NCBI GenBank assembly: GCA_963678705.1
Contig: OY783213.1
Span: forward strand, 13,706,451-13,770,450
Length of the DNA: 64,000 nucleotides
Reading direction: 5' to 3'
Source: Panorpa germanica
Taxonomy: Eukaryota > Arthropoda > Insecta > Mecoptera > Panorpidae
Shown here: positions 23,086-35,000 of the stretch, piece after piece
How positions within the stretch are numbered: the first letter of the stretch is position 1
Layout of the letters: every line of letters begins with the position of its first letter
Made by a program: the position numbers and the translations under genes
The notes under the pieces: generated by a model
Told to the model about the DNA's origin: nothing
Databases searched by the model: none
The model's input: only the letters and a program-made list of their open reading frames with translations

Positions 23086-24560
23086 TGATAAACAAATCAA
23101 TAAATGCTAATGTAATTAATAGAAACTTAAAGAAAATAACAAGTGTCAAAAATATGAGACAAAAGCAGACAAGAGCAGAGAGAGATCAAAACTCCAAAGA
23201 AACTGCACTAAAAAGTGCAACACTCTCTTTGAAAATTCTGCATTTCTACACCAACGACAACTGCTTACCAACAGCAAACGTAGCCACGTTGATAGTTACT
23301 TAATTTAACACCACTTTAACATTTCACGTTATGTTAAAAGAATTATTGAATAACCTATTTCCATGATTATTTTATATCAACAATCAATACCCATATCAAG
23401 AGTGACACACAATTTACACTTCTTATCGTTTCAATCTATACATTACAAAGCAAAAAACACAACTAGTTCCTAACATACATTTATTTTCTTTAAAAATACA
23501 ACACCTACAAGCAAGGAATAAAAGATTTCCGTTATTATTTGAAACCAGTGATTCAAACCGTTGAATCAAAGAACCTCCTATTTCAAAATTTAATTTAACA
23601 ATTAATTGTTCACAATTTCTAACTGAAGGCTGGGCTACGAATAAATCAACGCTGGATAAAAATACGACCCAGCGAGGAAATATTTGATATGCGGTGGTGT
23701 GTTTCACATAATATAAAGTGGATGATGCGCTGATTGTACTAAAATAAACATAATTTAAAATGGCACACGTTTTCATCTTACATTAATCATCTTTTTAATA
23801 GAAGTTCCAACAATAACCGTTTTTTTTATAATGTCGCCACCATCTACGTTAGTTGAAGCATCAAGTCTTGATAAATGTTATAACTTGACATTGTAAATGT
23901 GTGTGATTCATACTTTTTCCTCCCTCTACTATTTATATAATTGCATTTCATCCCTTAGAGAGACGAGGTGTTCGACCATGTTCACTTTAGCAATAGATTA
24001 GGGTGAATGTATACCACATGATACCTTACTTGATTAACCTAGGGTGCCGCAACTGGTTAGATCGCTTTCAGTTGTGAAATGGGGGACAAAACAATGCTAG
24101 GGAATTAATGCAATAATGTTCTAATCAAAAAGACATGTTTTTATTCAGATTTTAAGCGATTTAATCATTTGTAGGTTTATATAAATCTCATTAAAGTTAG
24201 GTATATTATAATTTAAATGAATTTGAGAACTAATTTTTTAAAGTCTAATTTTTTAATATTTTTTTGGAATATATGCTAATGTACTCGTATGTCTACTGAG
24301 TTTCGTTATTTTTGAAGTATCCACAAGTTGATGGAGATATAGATACTTAAAATTTGAATTTCTGTTTTGCCGCTTAATTTAGAGACATGTTTTGACATCA
24401 CGCAATAACGATTAACGTTTTTAAATACTAAGTAATTAATTTTATTTATCTTGTTCTCCACATTCATAGTATTAAAATTTTATGTCTTTCCTCGAGACAG
24501 CTGTAAGAACTATCTGACGTAGTCTGTCATTGAACCTTTTATGCATCCATTTTACCCTTT
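23086..24560. other. Intergenic, no gene supported
   Basis: Contains a 117-codon minus-strand frame (23423-23776) with several Cys and hydrophobic residues. It has no recognisable domain and no homologue in the window, so it is not called as a gene. Confidence 0.4.
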
Positions 24561-24589
24561 TATTGTAAATAGACGCATAAAGCAACCAC

Positions 24590-24720
24590 ATAATAAAGCG
24601 TGAACACCAGTCTGCTTATGGTTTTGGGTTCAATTCCAGAACCATGTTAAAATAATTTCTTTAAATAATCATATCAAATTCAATCTTGTCGATAAGATAG
24701 ATAATAATTAATAAGCCCTT
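24590..24720 (+). repeat. SINE head fragment
   Basis: GGGTTCAATTCC with CAGAACC resembles a tRNA box B and T-stem; the upstream GCTTATGG may be part of the tRNA-like head. The tail is not recognisable. Confidence 0.4.
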
Positions 24721-25896
24721 ATATTCCTATAAAAATAGGAATCAATCTATTTTAAAAACTATCAAAGGAATCCGTACTTTCTACTGATAAACAGTTATCT
24801 TTATTTATCGGTTTGCTACTTGGCTAAAGAGTTTACTCTTATTTTAGATGAGTGCTTGTAGATGTCAGGAGAGCAACACCCATATTTACATTTTATAAAG
24901 AAATAAATAATATCTGTAAAAATATGTATTTATTAATTTTAATTATCCATAAAATATATATAATATTCGTATATTCATTCTTTACGAAAATCTTTAAAAC
25001 AAATAAAATCAGTGCCAATAAAACTGCAGTGGGTTTCAATAGTACTTTTGGATAAAACGCATGCGTGCTGCTATCAATTTCCTAATTTTTTATAATGTCG
25101 GTGCGTTTTTTGTGTTCAATGGTTGCGTGTAATACGCAATTTATTAAAGATTAGACATAAATTGCAAAATAATTACAGACAGTAGATTTAGTTGAATGTA
25201 ATAAAATTAAAAGTAACATCAAATATGTTACATTATATCTGAGTAATTTTTATGTTTCTTGTGTTCAAGCAGAACTTTGAAGTTTTATTAATTCCAATCA
25301 AACAATAAATCTCTCTTATAATACTGAGATATTTATACAAAGATTACTTTATAGAATTCTTAATATAACGAAGAATAGTTTAATAATAATTTAATAACAT
25401 AACGGCTCATTGACTCAATTAGAAAGTGAATTGTTTAGGACTTTCGTCAATAATATAAATTTTAAGCATGTTAATTCTAAACAATTTATATTTCTTAATT
25501 AAAGAACAATTAAATTAATGCTTAATCTTTTAAATAATATTTTGATTTTTTGATTGAATTTCCGAACCAGAAAAACGCATTTCGTGTTATCCGATGTGAA
25601 GTTAACCCAATTCTGTTTTGGGTCGATTGTTTTCTCGGCTTGGACTGCAGTAGAGCTCTACATAGTACACTGCATATTCTGATAAGACTCAGATCACTGA
25701 CAGCTAGATATTTCTTACAACCGGAGAAAAACAGAAAATAAATCTCATAAAATTTTACAAGCAATTATGTCAATCAGTAAATCATTTACAAAATTAGAAA
25801 AGTGTTAATTAAGTGTTAGTTTAGTGGAGTGACAGTGAATTTATAAAAATATACTAATTTTCTCTTTACATCAGTGTAAGTAAACGATTTGTCAAA
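24721..25896 (+). other. Region upstream of Sap47 exon 1
   Basis: It should contain the Sap47 promoter and 5' UTR. A TCAGT initiator-like site at 25871-25875 lies too close to the ATG to be convincing; another at 25771-25775 is possible. Bases 25560-25740 are slightly GC-richer, with a 63-codon frame that looks accidental. Confidence 0.35.
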
Positions 25897-26030
25897 ATGT
25901 TTACTGGACTTACAAGTCAAGTTAGCTCTTGGATGGGTGCTGCAAAAGGTGAAACACAAGAGGAAGAGGTTCCTACACCCACTGGAGAAGGTGTAGAAGC
26001 CCTTGCAGCTGATGGGGAGAAAAAGCAAAG
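25897..26030 (+). CDS. Sap47: Sap47 exon 1 (start codon)
   Basis: 44 codons plus AG of codon 45. It reads MFTGLTSQVSSWMG, AAKGETQEEEVPTPT, then an Ala/Glu-rich end with GEKKQ; the donor is AG|GTAAGA. The N-terminus can form an amphipathic helix. The 5' UTR continues upstream, but no transcription start can be fixed. Confidence 0.9.
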
Positions 26031-29000
26031 GTAAGAAATAACCTTCAATTTTTAAACAAATTCATGTCATAATAAATGTCATATCAGCACATATATTTAA
26101 TTAAATTACTTGTTATTCATATTTATTGGTATATTTGTAACTAGTACGTTTTATTTATTGTAAAGGAATGATATTTATTAAGTTTAATTGAATGACATTT
26201 GTTTATATTGCTTTAAAGTTCTTTATTATCTTTGTTATTCACATTATCTTTTGTTATCATGACCAACAGCTGTACAAACATAAGAGTAAATAATTGACAC
26301 ATTTGTGTGTACAGTAATCAATAAAGAAATTAATAATTTATGTAAAGAAATAGTAAACGTTTTGATTTTACGACCTAATGACCTTATGCATAATTCAGCA
26401 TTGTGTGAATCTGAGTATTGATTTACTTTTTTAATAGATTATATAAATTTATCACGCATATCAATTTAGCTAGTATTGATCATGGTGGGTTACAACTCAT
26501 ACGAAAACGTTTACAATTCATTTAAATATTCTCTAAGATTTGATAAGAATATTGTTCTTAAAAATAGTTACTCATAACCAAAAAAATGTTTTCTTTTTCA
26601 TTAAATTCACCGGATACCGGATAGTACATATTTTTAATTAACCTATAAAACTTCAACACACTACTATTATTATTGCATCATTAAATGTAATGCATATGTT
26701 AAAATAAATTGTTTTACAATTTTATAAATACTTTAACCCTTTTTAAACGATCAAGTCATATTCTGATTCGATTTTAAATCTGACAGAATGGTCTGTAATT
26801 TCATACTCAGATCCGCAATTCAAATTTTACTGATTACACATATGATAAGAAGACAGTTCCTCTGAATTTGAACCAAGTGATCCTGCAAATGGCCCATGAT
26901 GTTGGACGAGATTTCGTGAAATGTAAAAATTGTCCCATTTTTATTATTGATCTTCTGAATTGAATATTTGATGCATTGGTTAACGATCTGCAAATGTTGC
27001 GTTTTATGTAGTCACTTTTATAAACTTCCTCAATTCTATTTCCTCCTATGTAATGGACAGTTTACAGTGGCGTAACTGATACTTGCCCAGTGCTGCATTT
27101 GGAGGTCTCTAATTATTTTCCGAATAAAAAGAACAATTTTTTCCGTCAAGTCTTTCAAAAATTTATTGCTTTTATCTCTATTGCGGGGGTCCTCTTTTGT
27201 GGAGAGCCCGGGGCGATAGCCCTTTCTGCTCTCCTCAAATCCGGGACTGTATTTGCCCCATTAAAATTAAAAAAATCGTCTTATTACCAAAGTACATATT
27301 TACTCTCTCATATTGCCAAGCCAAGGGTAAAACATAATATTAAAACTAAAACTCATTAGCTAGGACAGGTGTTTAATAATTTTATAATTCTTTTATATAT
27401 TGTCGATTAAAAGAAATATACATAAAAAATCTTAGCGCTGGTTTTAAACTTGGACTTGAAAGCATAGTAGGCTGGTGCTTTCAAATAAGTTGTTTTTTTC
27501 TGTTTATTTCAATATACTTTTTTTTTCTTAACTCTTAGGTTTATGTTGAGTTTACCTTATTACATTTTCGAGCTATTTTTGTTATAATTATATGTTGTGA
27601 ATTGGGGTAATAACAGAAGATGTAAACCCACTAATCCATTTTCAAACCGCCATGATGATTTGCCCAACATACGAAGTGTTGCGTCATCATTTTGTTTGTT
27701 CCTGTTAATTTTTAAACTATTTCCTTATAAGCTATCTAGTTCAAATTTCGCACACCGCCTCTTTGTGTTATACTTAGCGTTCTTAATAATTATATACAAA
27801 ATTTACAAAAATAATTCAGGCACCACACGTTTTTATTATTAATCTATATGACAAATTATTTTCTATTTATATAACCTTATTTTTTTTTAAATTTCTTTTT
27901 ATTATGTAATATATTTAACCTTCCTTCAAAGAAGCTTGACTTATGATATTGTCTGAAGAAGAACGATATTTCTGAAATAGCTTAGCGACATTTTGCCCCA
28001 TCACCTTCATATGTGTTATACATTCGTAAAATGTTATGGGTGAAATATGTAAACTAAGGGGTTGGCATCCGAGTTGTATACAATGGAACATAAAAGCTTG
28101 GAGCATCAAATGTCATATTATATTTCCAAGGATTTTACATATATTTTAGTACTTCTTCTTTTTAATATATCCTGTTATAGATATAACCATATTTCAGTTT
28201 ACTTGTGAACTCCTTAATAGCAAATACTCATAACACAAAGCTGTAGAGGTAATAAAAAGGGGGTCAAATTTGTTAGAATGAAACATGAGATTTTTAAAAT
28301 GGGTTGTTACGTATTGGAGAGAAATATTGCATCAAATTGAGAATTCGTTATGCCGGCAGTTCACTCAGTGCGAGACATTCGTCAAAACATTTGTCGAGGT
28401 ACTCTAGACCACGCGCAGGCGAGACCAACTGTACATACTCGGTCTCGCCTATCTCGAGAAGCTCATCTTACTGTTCCTTTTGTCGCACTTAATTTTACAC
28501 AAACGCATAAAAAGCTGGGTATATGTGCTCTGCAGTAGATGAAACTGTAATGTTAATTGTTGCCGGTGCGACGTATAACGTTTGAGTGGTGCGCTCGACG
28601 AAGTGTAAATTGTTACTGTTTAGTTGTGTACTAAACAAGTGTAACTTATCCTGAGTAGAATTGAATTTGAATGTTGCAAATTTCAACTACAAAGTTTTGA
28701 ATTTTGCATTATGTTATTTGTATAACAAAGCGATTATTTTTAGCTCAGCGTTTAATGCCGTCCGTACATGGGTCGACTGATTGCAAACCTTAGCCCCGAA
28801 TCTGCCTGAACCGAATGAGAATGACTGTGTTGTTAGTGAGAGAATGAACGTGTATACGAGTGAGATAACACATACGGCACAAACGAAACTAAACTGATTT
28901 GATATTGGTTTTGAGCGACTATTTTCCTTGGTCGCCGTGCAATTACGTTGCATGCTTTTGATCGTGACATCATGAGCAGAGATGTGCACAAATACTATTC

Positions 29001-32000
29001 AAAAGTATTGAAATACATATATACATACAAATACCTCATAATATGACATAATAAAATCCCCTATTATGCTATTGTTAAAAATTCTATAGTCACCGAACAC
29101 GGCTCGACATGGCTCGTTTTTCGTTTTTGTTGAAAATTTCGTTGCACGACTAGTTTGTAATCAGTCGACCGTGTGCAGACGGCCTAAGTGTATTAAGACG
29201 TTTTTGCCAATAAGAATTACCTTAAAATTCCGATGCACCTTTTTATCTAAATTGTTCCCTACTATATATTGCAAATAAACTTGTTAAAAATTGTTACATA
29301 CAATTCAAATATTGTTTTAGACATATCTCAAAACATATCTCATATTGGAGTTGTCTCACTAATTAACTGAACGAAATATGAATTTAGCAAAATGTGACTC
29401 AACTATTCAATGAAAATTTTCTACAGACGCCTCTGCTAATACAAATATATTTTATTATGTTTTGCGCTATTCTATTTATATCTTGGGTTCCATGTAAATA
29501 AAAAATATTCTTTACAACAATATGTTATTCTTTTGTGAGTGTTGGCTTGAGTGACAACGCATAGAAGTATGTTTACATGTCCTTGTAAATATTACAGAAT
29601 GTATTTTAAAAACAATATGTTTTTCAGAAATATATGAAAACTGCGGATATTACTTTTTTTGTTTATTGTTTTTGTGCTATTATTTTTATTTCTATTTTTG
29701 TTTTATCTCTGGTAGATAAACTTGAGATATTTAATCTTAAAATGTAATGAATATGTTTACATTCAAATTCTGAAACTCGATATGATAGAAAGGATATTAT
29801 GAAAGTTGAGTATGCGCTGCGTATTTTCTATAATTTTTTTTTTAATAAGCACTTATTGCTGGTTTGTTGAACTTGCTAAATATTTTATTTATTTCTGTAT
29901 TGACTCTGCATGATTGATTTTTCACCGGTTTTTTAAGTTGGTCACTCACAGTCGTTCCAAACGTATGGGAGGGGCTTCACTTCCTTTTGCTTGGAAGAGA
30001 TTTAGTTTGTCAGGTTTATGGAGTGACGTCTTTCAGTTTGGCAGGCCAGAACAACATTTAGCTTATCCCTGAACGTAAACTGGCACAATCATATTAGTCA
30101 TTTTGTTGATCAGATAAGGCAGGGACGGCCTTAGCCACTGCGAGGCTCTGGGCGGCAGATCTTTGCGAGGTCCCGGTGTGGCAGATCTTTGCGAAGCACT
30201 TATTCTTTATGAAATTTATGTAAATTGAAAGTAAGTATTTTTAATGATGATTAACGACAAATGCAAAAGTTTTAAATAAATAAATGTAGAGTTTTAAATT
30301 TTATATTGGAAGATTTATAAAAGTTAACAAGCACAAAGACGACAAATATTAATGATGAAAAACTAAGGTACATGAGTGCCTTAAAAGATATACGCAGTGA
30401 TTCTAGTGATTTCTGAAGAGTGAGATTCAAATACATATATAGTTATGAATTTTTCTATTTGTTCCGAGAGGATGCGAGTTTTCGGTCGGTTGCCCTGCTT
30501 GCCACCCCCTAAGGCCGCTTCTGAAAAAAGAAAAGCCTTATCTGAGTTATGAGTTTTTTATTATTCATAAATAATAACTCAATTTTTTTACTAATCTTAA
30601 ACCATTTAAGGTTTATCAATTTATATTAACTGAAGCATTACATACTTTGCGAGAGGCTGTAATTGATAAATCAGTTACGCTTATACTCGTATGTGCAGTA
30701 GCTACAGTGCCTGATTATGATCGGAATTTTTTCAGGGTTTCATTTTGGTTTCATAGAAACGCTCTTATTTTTCATTTGATAAATATAATACCGCTAGTCA
30801 TGCAGAGATTAAATATTTCGTGAATTGTGAGTAATCAGGATTTTATTTTGTTCCATCATTTTCCTTATAACTTCCTTGTTATAAATGTTACAATAAAAAC
30901 TTATAAAGAATAGTTGTAGGTAATATTGTTATCTACAAAAATTGTCATTGCAAAATTTTTGTGGAAGTTATAGTTTTTTAGATATACAAAAAAGACTGAT
31001 AGACCATTCTTTTTATGGTGGTAGCCAAAGTTGATTATCTGGAGAGCTCAAATTTCAATTCATGTTTCAGCCACCTAAAATATATAGCTCCGTGAATACA
31101 TTTTCTCTTAAAATAGACCCCCCGAAAGATCCTTCACTGAGAATCAATAGTTGAAGTACAAATTTCCCCAGTGCCTAGTTTCCCTATTCGATTTTTAACA
31201 TTATTGAAACTATCACAACCTATTTGAATGAATTGACTGTCTCACAACGACTGACGCTGTTCCAAATTATTCATTATTTGGAACATTAATTTAATAATTT
31301 AAGCAAAGTTTCGTTTAATAATTTGTGCAAAACTATCAGCAAACTGTAATATAACTTTGTAACATAAATCGAGCTTTAAAATATCAATAATTTGCTAAAG
31401 TTTCACTACAGATGCATATAATAAAGTTTATCATACTGCAGCATTTTATTTTTACACCGGTATTAAAAATAGTACAGGGGTAAATTTATGGCTTGTAGTT
31501 TTATATTGAGGTGATTAAAATTAAGCTGAGAGATTGTATGTACAGCTACTTATAGCGGAAAGTACATTTTATATAATATAACTTTATTATCAAAAAATAG
31601 CATTTTACAACATTGCATATAAATTGTATTAAAGCTAGAGAAATTAATCTTAAATGTTAAGAGAAAATGTACTTCTAATATTTTAAATATGCCATTGTAT
31701 TAATATCATTTGACAATGATATGATTGAATTAAATACAAAATTAAATTAAAGCAGTGGGAATGATACTTTAAGACCTCTGTATATACATAGAAATTGATT
31801 GTCTTTAGCTAAATAAATTGCCTCATATTTTACTCAATTAATTAATATTACAATTTTTGTTCTAGTCCCACAAAAGGAAGCCGGCTGGAGATGTTCACAA
31901 ACGTGAAAAGCCAGATGACTGGATGGCTCGGTAGCGGAATCCCCGGCCTCCGTAAAGGTGGTGACACAGAAGGGGCTGTCCCAGCAGAAGGTGGCTTAGA

Positions 32001-35000
32001 TGGCCCTATTGAGAGCCCCGCTAGCGAACGAAGTGTTCGGGGATCTCCGGAAGCAGCGCCACGAGATGACGACGATAATTCGAGGTACATTAGGTACGGG
32101 GACTATCCATAAATGATATTAAAACAAAAATATAAATACATTTTTTTTATATTTTATAAAAAAATTAGCTTCTTTTTTGGATTTGTGGTGAGATTTTTTT
32201 AATGCCCGTTTTACTGTCATTTTTTAAAATTAAACTTGATGTTTGCCAAAATATTAACTATTTTCTAATATTCTTGAAATCTTTTCTAATGCTCTTAATC
32301 TTTTTTTCTATAACTTTGTGTTTTTTCAGATGCCACTTTTATACTTTACTCTAGGCATCATTATAATGCGTCTCATTTTAAATTGTGATACGTCACTAAA
32401 ACGTTGCGACAAACTTATTGATAAATATAGCGCTAGAAAGAGAAAAGTATAGTTCCTTCACTCTTATTATAATTATATTTTTCTCTTTCTGAAATTATTG
32501 TTACATACAGTGTGTTTTAAATGAGACGGTATGATTAGAAATTAAACTATCTATTTAATAAAAAACAATATTTAATTAACAATGCTAGTCCGGAAGCGAC
32601 AAGTCGTGATTCTAATGAATGTCAAAAAAATAGATAACTGAGCAATATGAATTATTTAGATAATACTTTTAAAAATTAAAAACTAACTTAAATTTAATGT
32701 TTACCTTTTACATAAATATTTTTAGGTTATTATTTTGTAAGATTACATAAAAAGTTATCTTTCGATATAAATTTAAGTTTTTTGACGTTAATAAAGCTTT
32801 TTATGCAAAATTATATAATGTTACATTTTAATGATTTTTTACATTGTAATGAATTTGTAACAAAATTATATAAAACTTCGGTAAAAAACGTAACGTTATG
32901 TAAAAAATATTTCTCTAAATAATACATGAGTATACGGCTTATGTGTTAGCGCTATGTAACTGTAACGGGGGGCGAATATTTGTTCAAAGAATTACACTAA
33001 ATTTTGTTAATATTTGTTTAATGGACTTAAAACGCTGTGTGAATTGTGTAAGAAACACAAATAATTAATATTTACAAAGTTTAAATATACAATATGAAAA
33101 TTTCGCTTCATTTAAAACACACTAGCACATTAGTTAATAACTTCCTAGGATGACATATATAATGCGTCACTTTTTTTTTGCGGTAATTTTGGAATAAAAC
33201 AGTTCAAGCAGTTTTTCTGTATTAAAAAGCCGTTGTTTATCAAAACACGAAATTCAGATTTTTCCATTGTTTTTCAAAATTACAAAACTAGCGTCACTAA
33301 AACCGCTGCAACTCTTAAACTAATGGTCTGAATGTCAAGAAATTTTGACATATATTGTTTGAAGGTTGATACCATTTTTATGTCACCCTATGCACTTATT
33401 GAGTGATGTCATATAAGTATGTCTCAACAAATTTCTCTACTTAATCTAAATCTTTCGAAATCGCTAAATATGTTATATGTTACTTCCTTTTCTTGTCCTC
33501 ATATTGTCTTACCTAATTGTCGTATTAAGACTTTGTACATAGCAGAATTTTTCGCATGATTTTTGCTTCACCATCTTCTTACATTTTTTTCCAAATTTTC
33601 CTTTGTGTCATTTTTATACTTCTTTTCTATGTTTTGGCAAATATCATTTTTTTAAACACTTTTTTTTTCTTCTAGATTATTAATTTTATTCATAAAATGC
33701 TTTTTTTTAATAAATCATAATTTGTTCACCACATGTTTCGACACTCATTTATGGATGGCCCCATTATTTATATAATTTATTTTTCATTGTACATTTATAG
33801 TTTGTTGGTTTATTTTGTGTATATTTACTGTTCCTCGTAAAATAGATGTATACATGGACGTCCGGAGAAAATTTAAAAAGGGGAAAATTAAAGCTTCCAG
33901 TGTAAATATGTCACAAGTTCCAATCACCAATGTGACGAATATATCAGTAGCTTGGTGCTTTCTCTTCAGAATATTTAATTTTCAAAATATGAAATTCATA
34001 ATCAGATTCTGTACTAACATATCTATGTTTTAGTCAAAGTTGAAACAGACATTCTCTTTTATGTCAATTAAAAATTAAAATATTTTTAGGTAAGAACTTC
34101 CAAAGTAATTCTTTTAAACTTTCGTATCGGTCCTAAATTTGGAATTTTGGCATTGGCCTTTTTAGCACCAAGTCTCACTGATCTATTTGTCAAACACTAA
34201 TTTGCCCCTGTCTGCGGACGCCCATGATATTGGTATATTATGGTCACATTTTAAATTCTGATTGATTATAATATTTTATGTCACATTCAGGCTTCGGTTA
34301 CAAAAACCCGGTTGTTTTTAACTGCCACTTTCCATATGTTTGTAAAATCATTTTTATAAGAAATATTATTTTTTTATGAAAATATCTCTTTGACGGTTTC
34401 TTTCTTGTAAAATGGAAAATTGAATAAAAACTACACTGGTATAAAGTTACAATGATATAATAGAAATTCCAATATCATATTTTCTTTATTCGTATGTGCT
34501 TTGCAAGAACATTTAAATGTTATTGAAATATGGCGCATATGAAATGCGTGAAATCTATATGAAATAGTGAATTTAAAGAAATATATGATGTTGTTTTTAT
34601 ATTCTTGTGACAAACTCAAGTCTGCCAAAAAGTAAAAAAGTAATTTATTAAAATTTCCGCATCATTTGCATAAATAACAGATGATTAGTGTAGAAACTTT
34701 AGATTAGCTGTCGTTGTGTAATGGGTTTAATTAATCTGTTATCTTCAATCTGAGTCATTAAGAGAGATATGCTTGTTTTACTACCACTAGAGAAATTTGA
34801 TGGCGTATCTCTAATTAATTTTATATCTTGAACATGTTGAAATTATTTTTCTGGTAAGAAATTTATAAATCATGTACGAGTATAATTTCATAAAGATATA
34901 TAAACTATTAGAAGTGTAAATGTGACCATAATATTATTAGTATAAGCAAAAACTTATTTAACTAAATAAATAATAATTAGTAAAAGCAATAAAATTTTTG

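Larger units (their letters stand above)
26031..31865 (+). other. Sap47 intron 1 (5835 nt)
   Basis: GTAAGA donor and TTCTAG acceptor. It carries a hAT-like MITE (27088-27249), a GC-rich patch with hairpins (28340-28640), a Harbinger-like MITE (28756-29184) and a GGCCTTAG element (30120-30523). No other gene was recognised. Confidence 0.8.

Noticed and set aside
23423-23776. 117-codon minus-strand ORF
   Set aside because: Composition is odd, but there is no domain, no splice context and no second copy in the window. One ORF of this size is expected by chance in 64 kb.
25550-25764. Overlapping ORFs of 63 and 80 codons upstream of Sap47
   Set aside because: They lie in the expected promoter/5' UTR area and show no similarity to known proteins on either strand.
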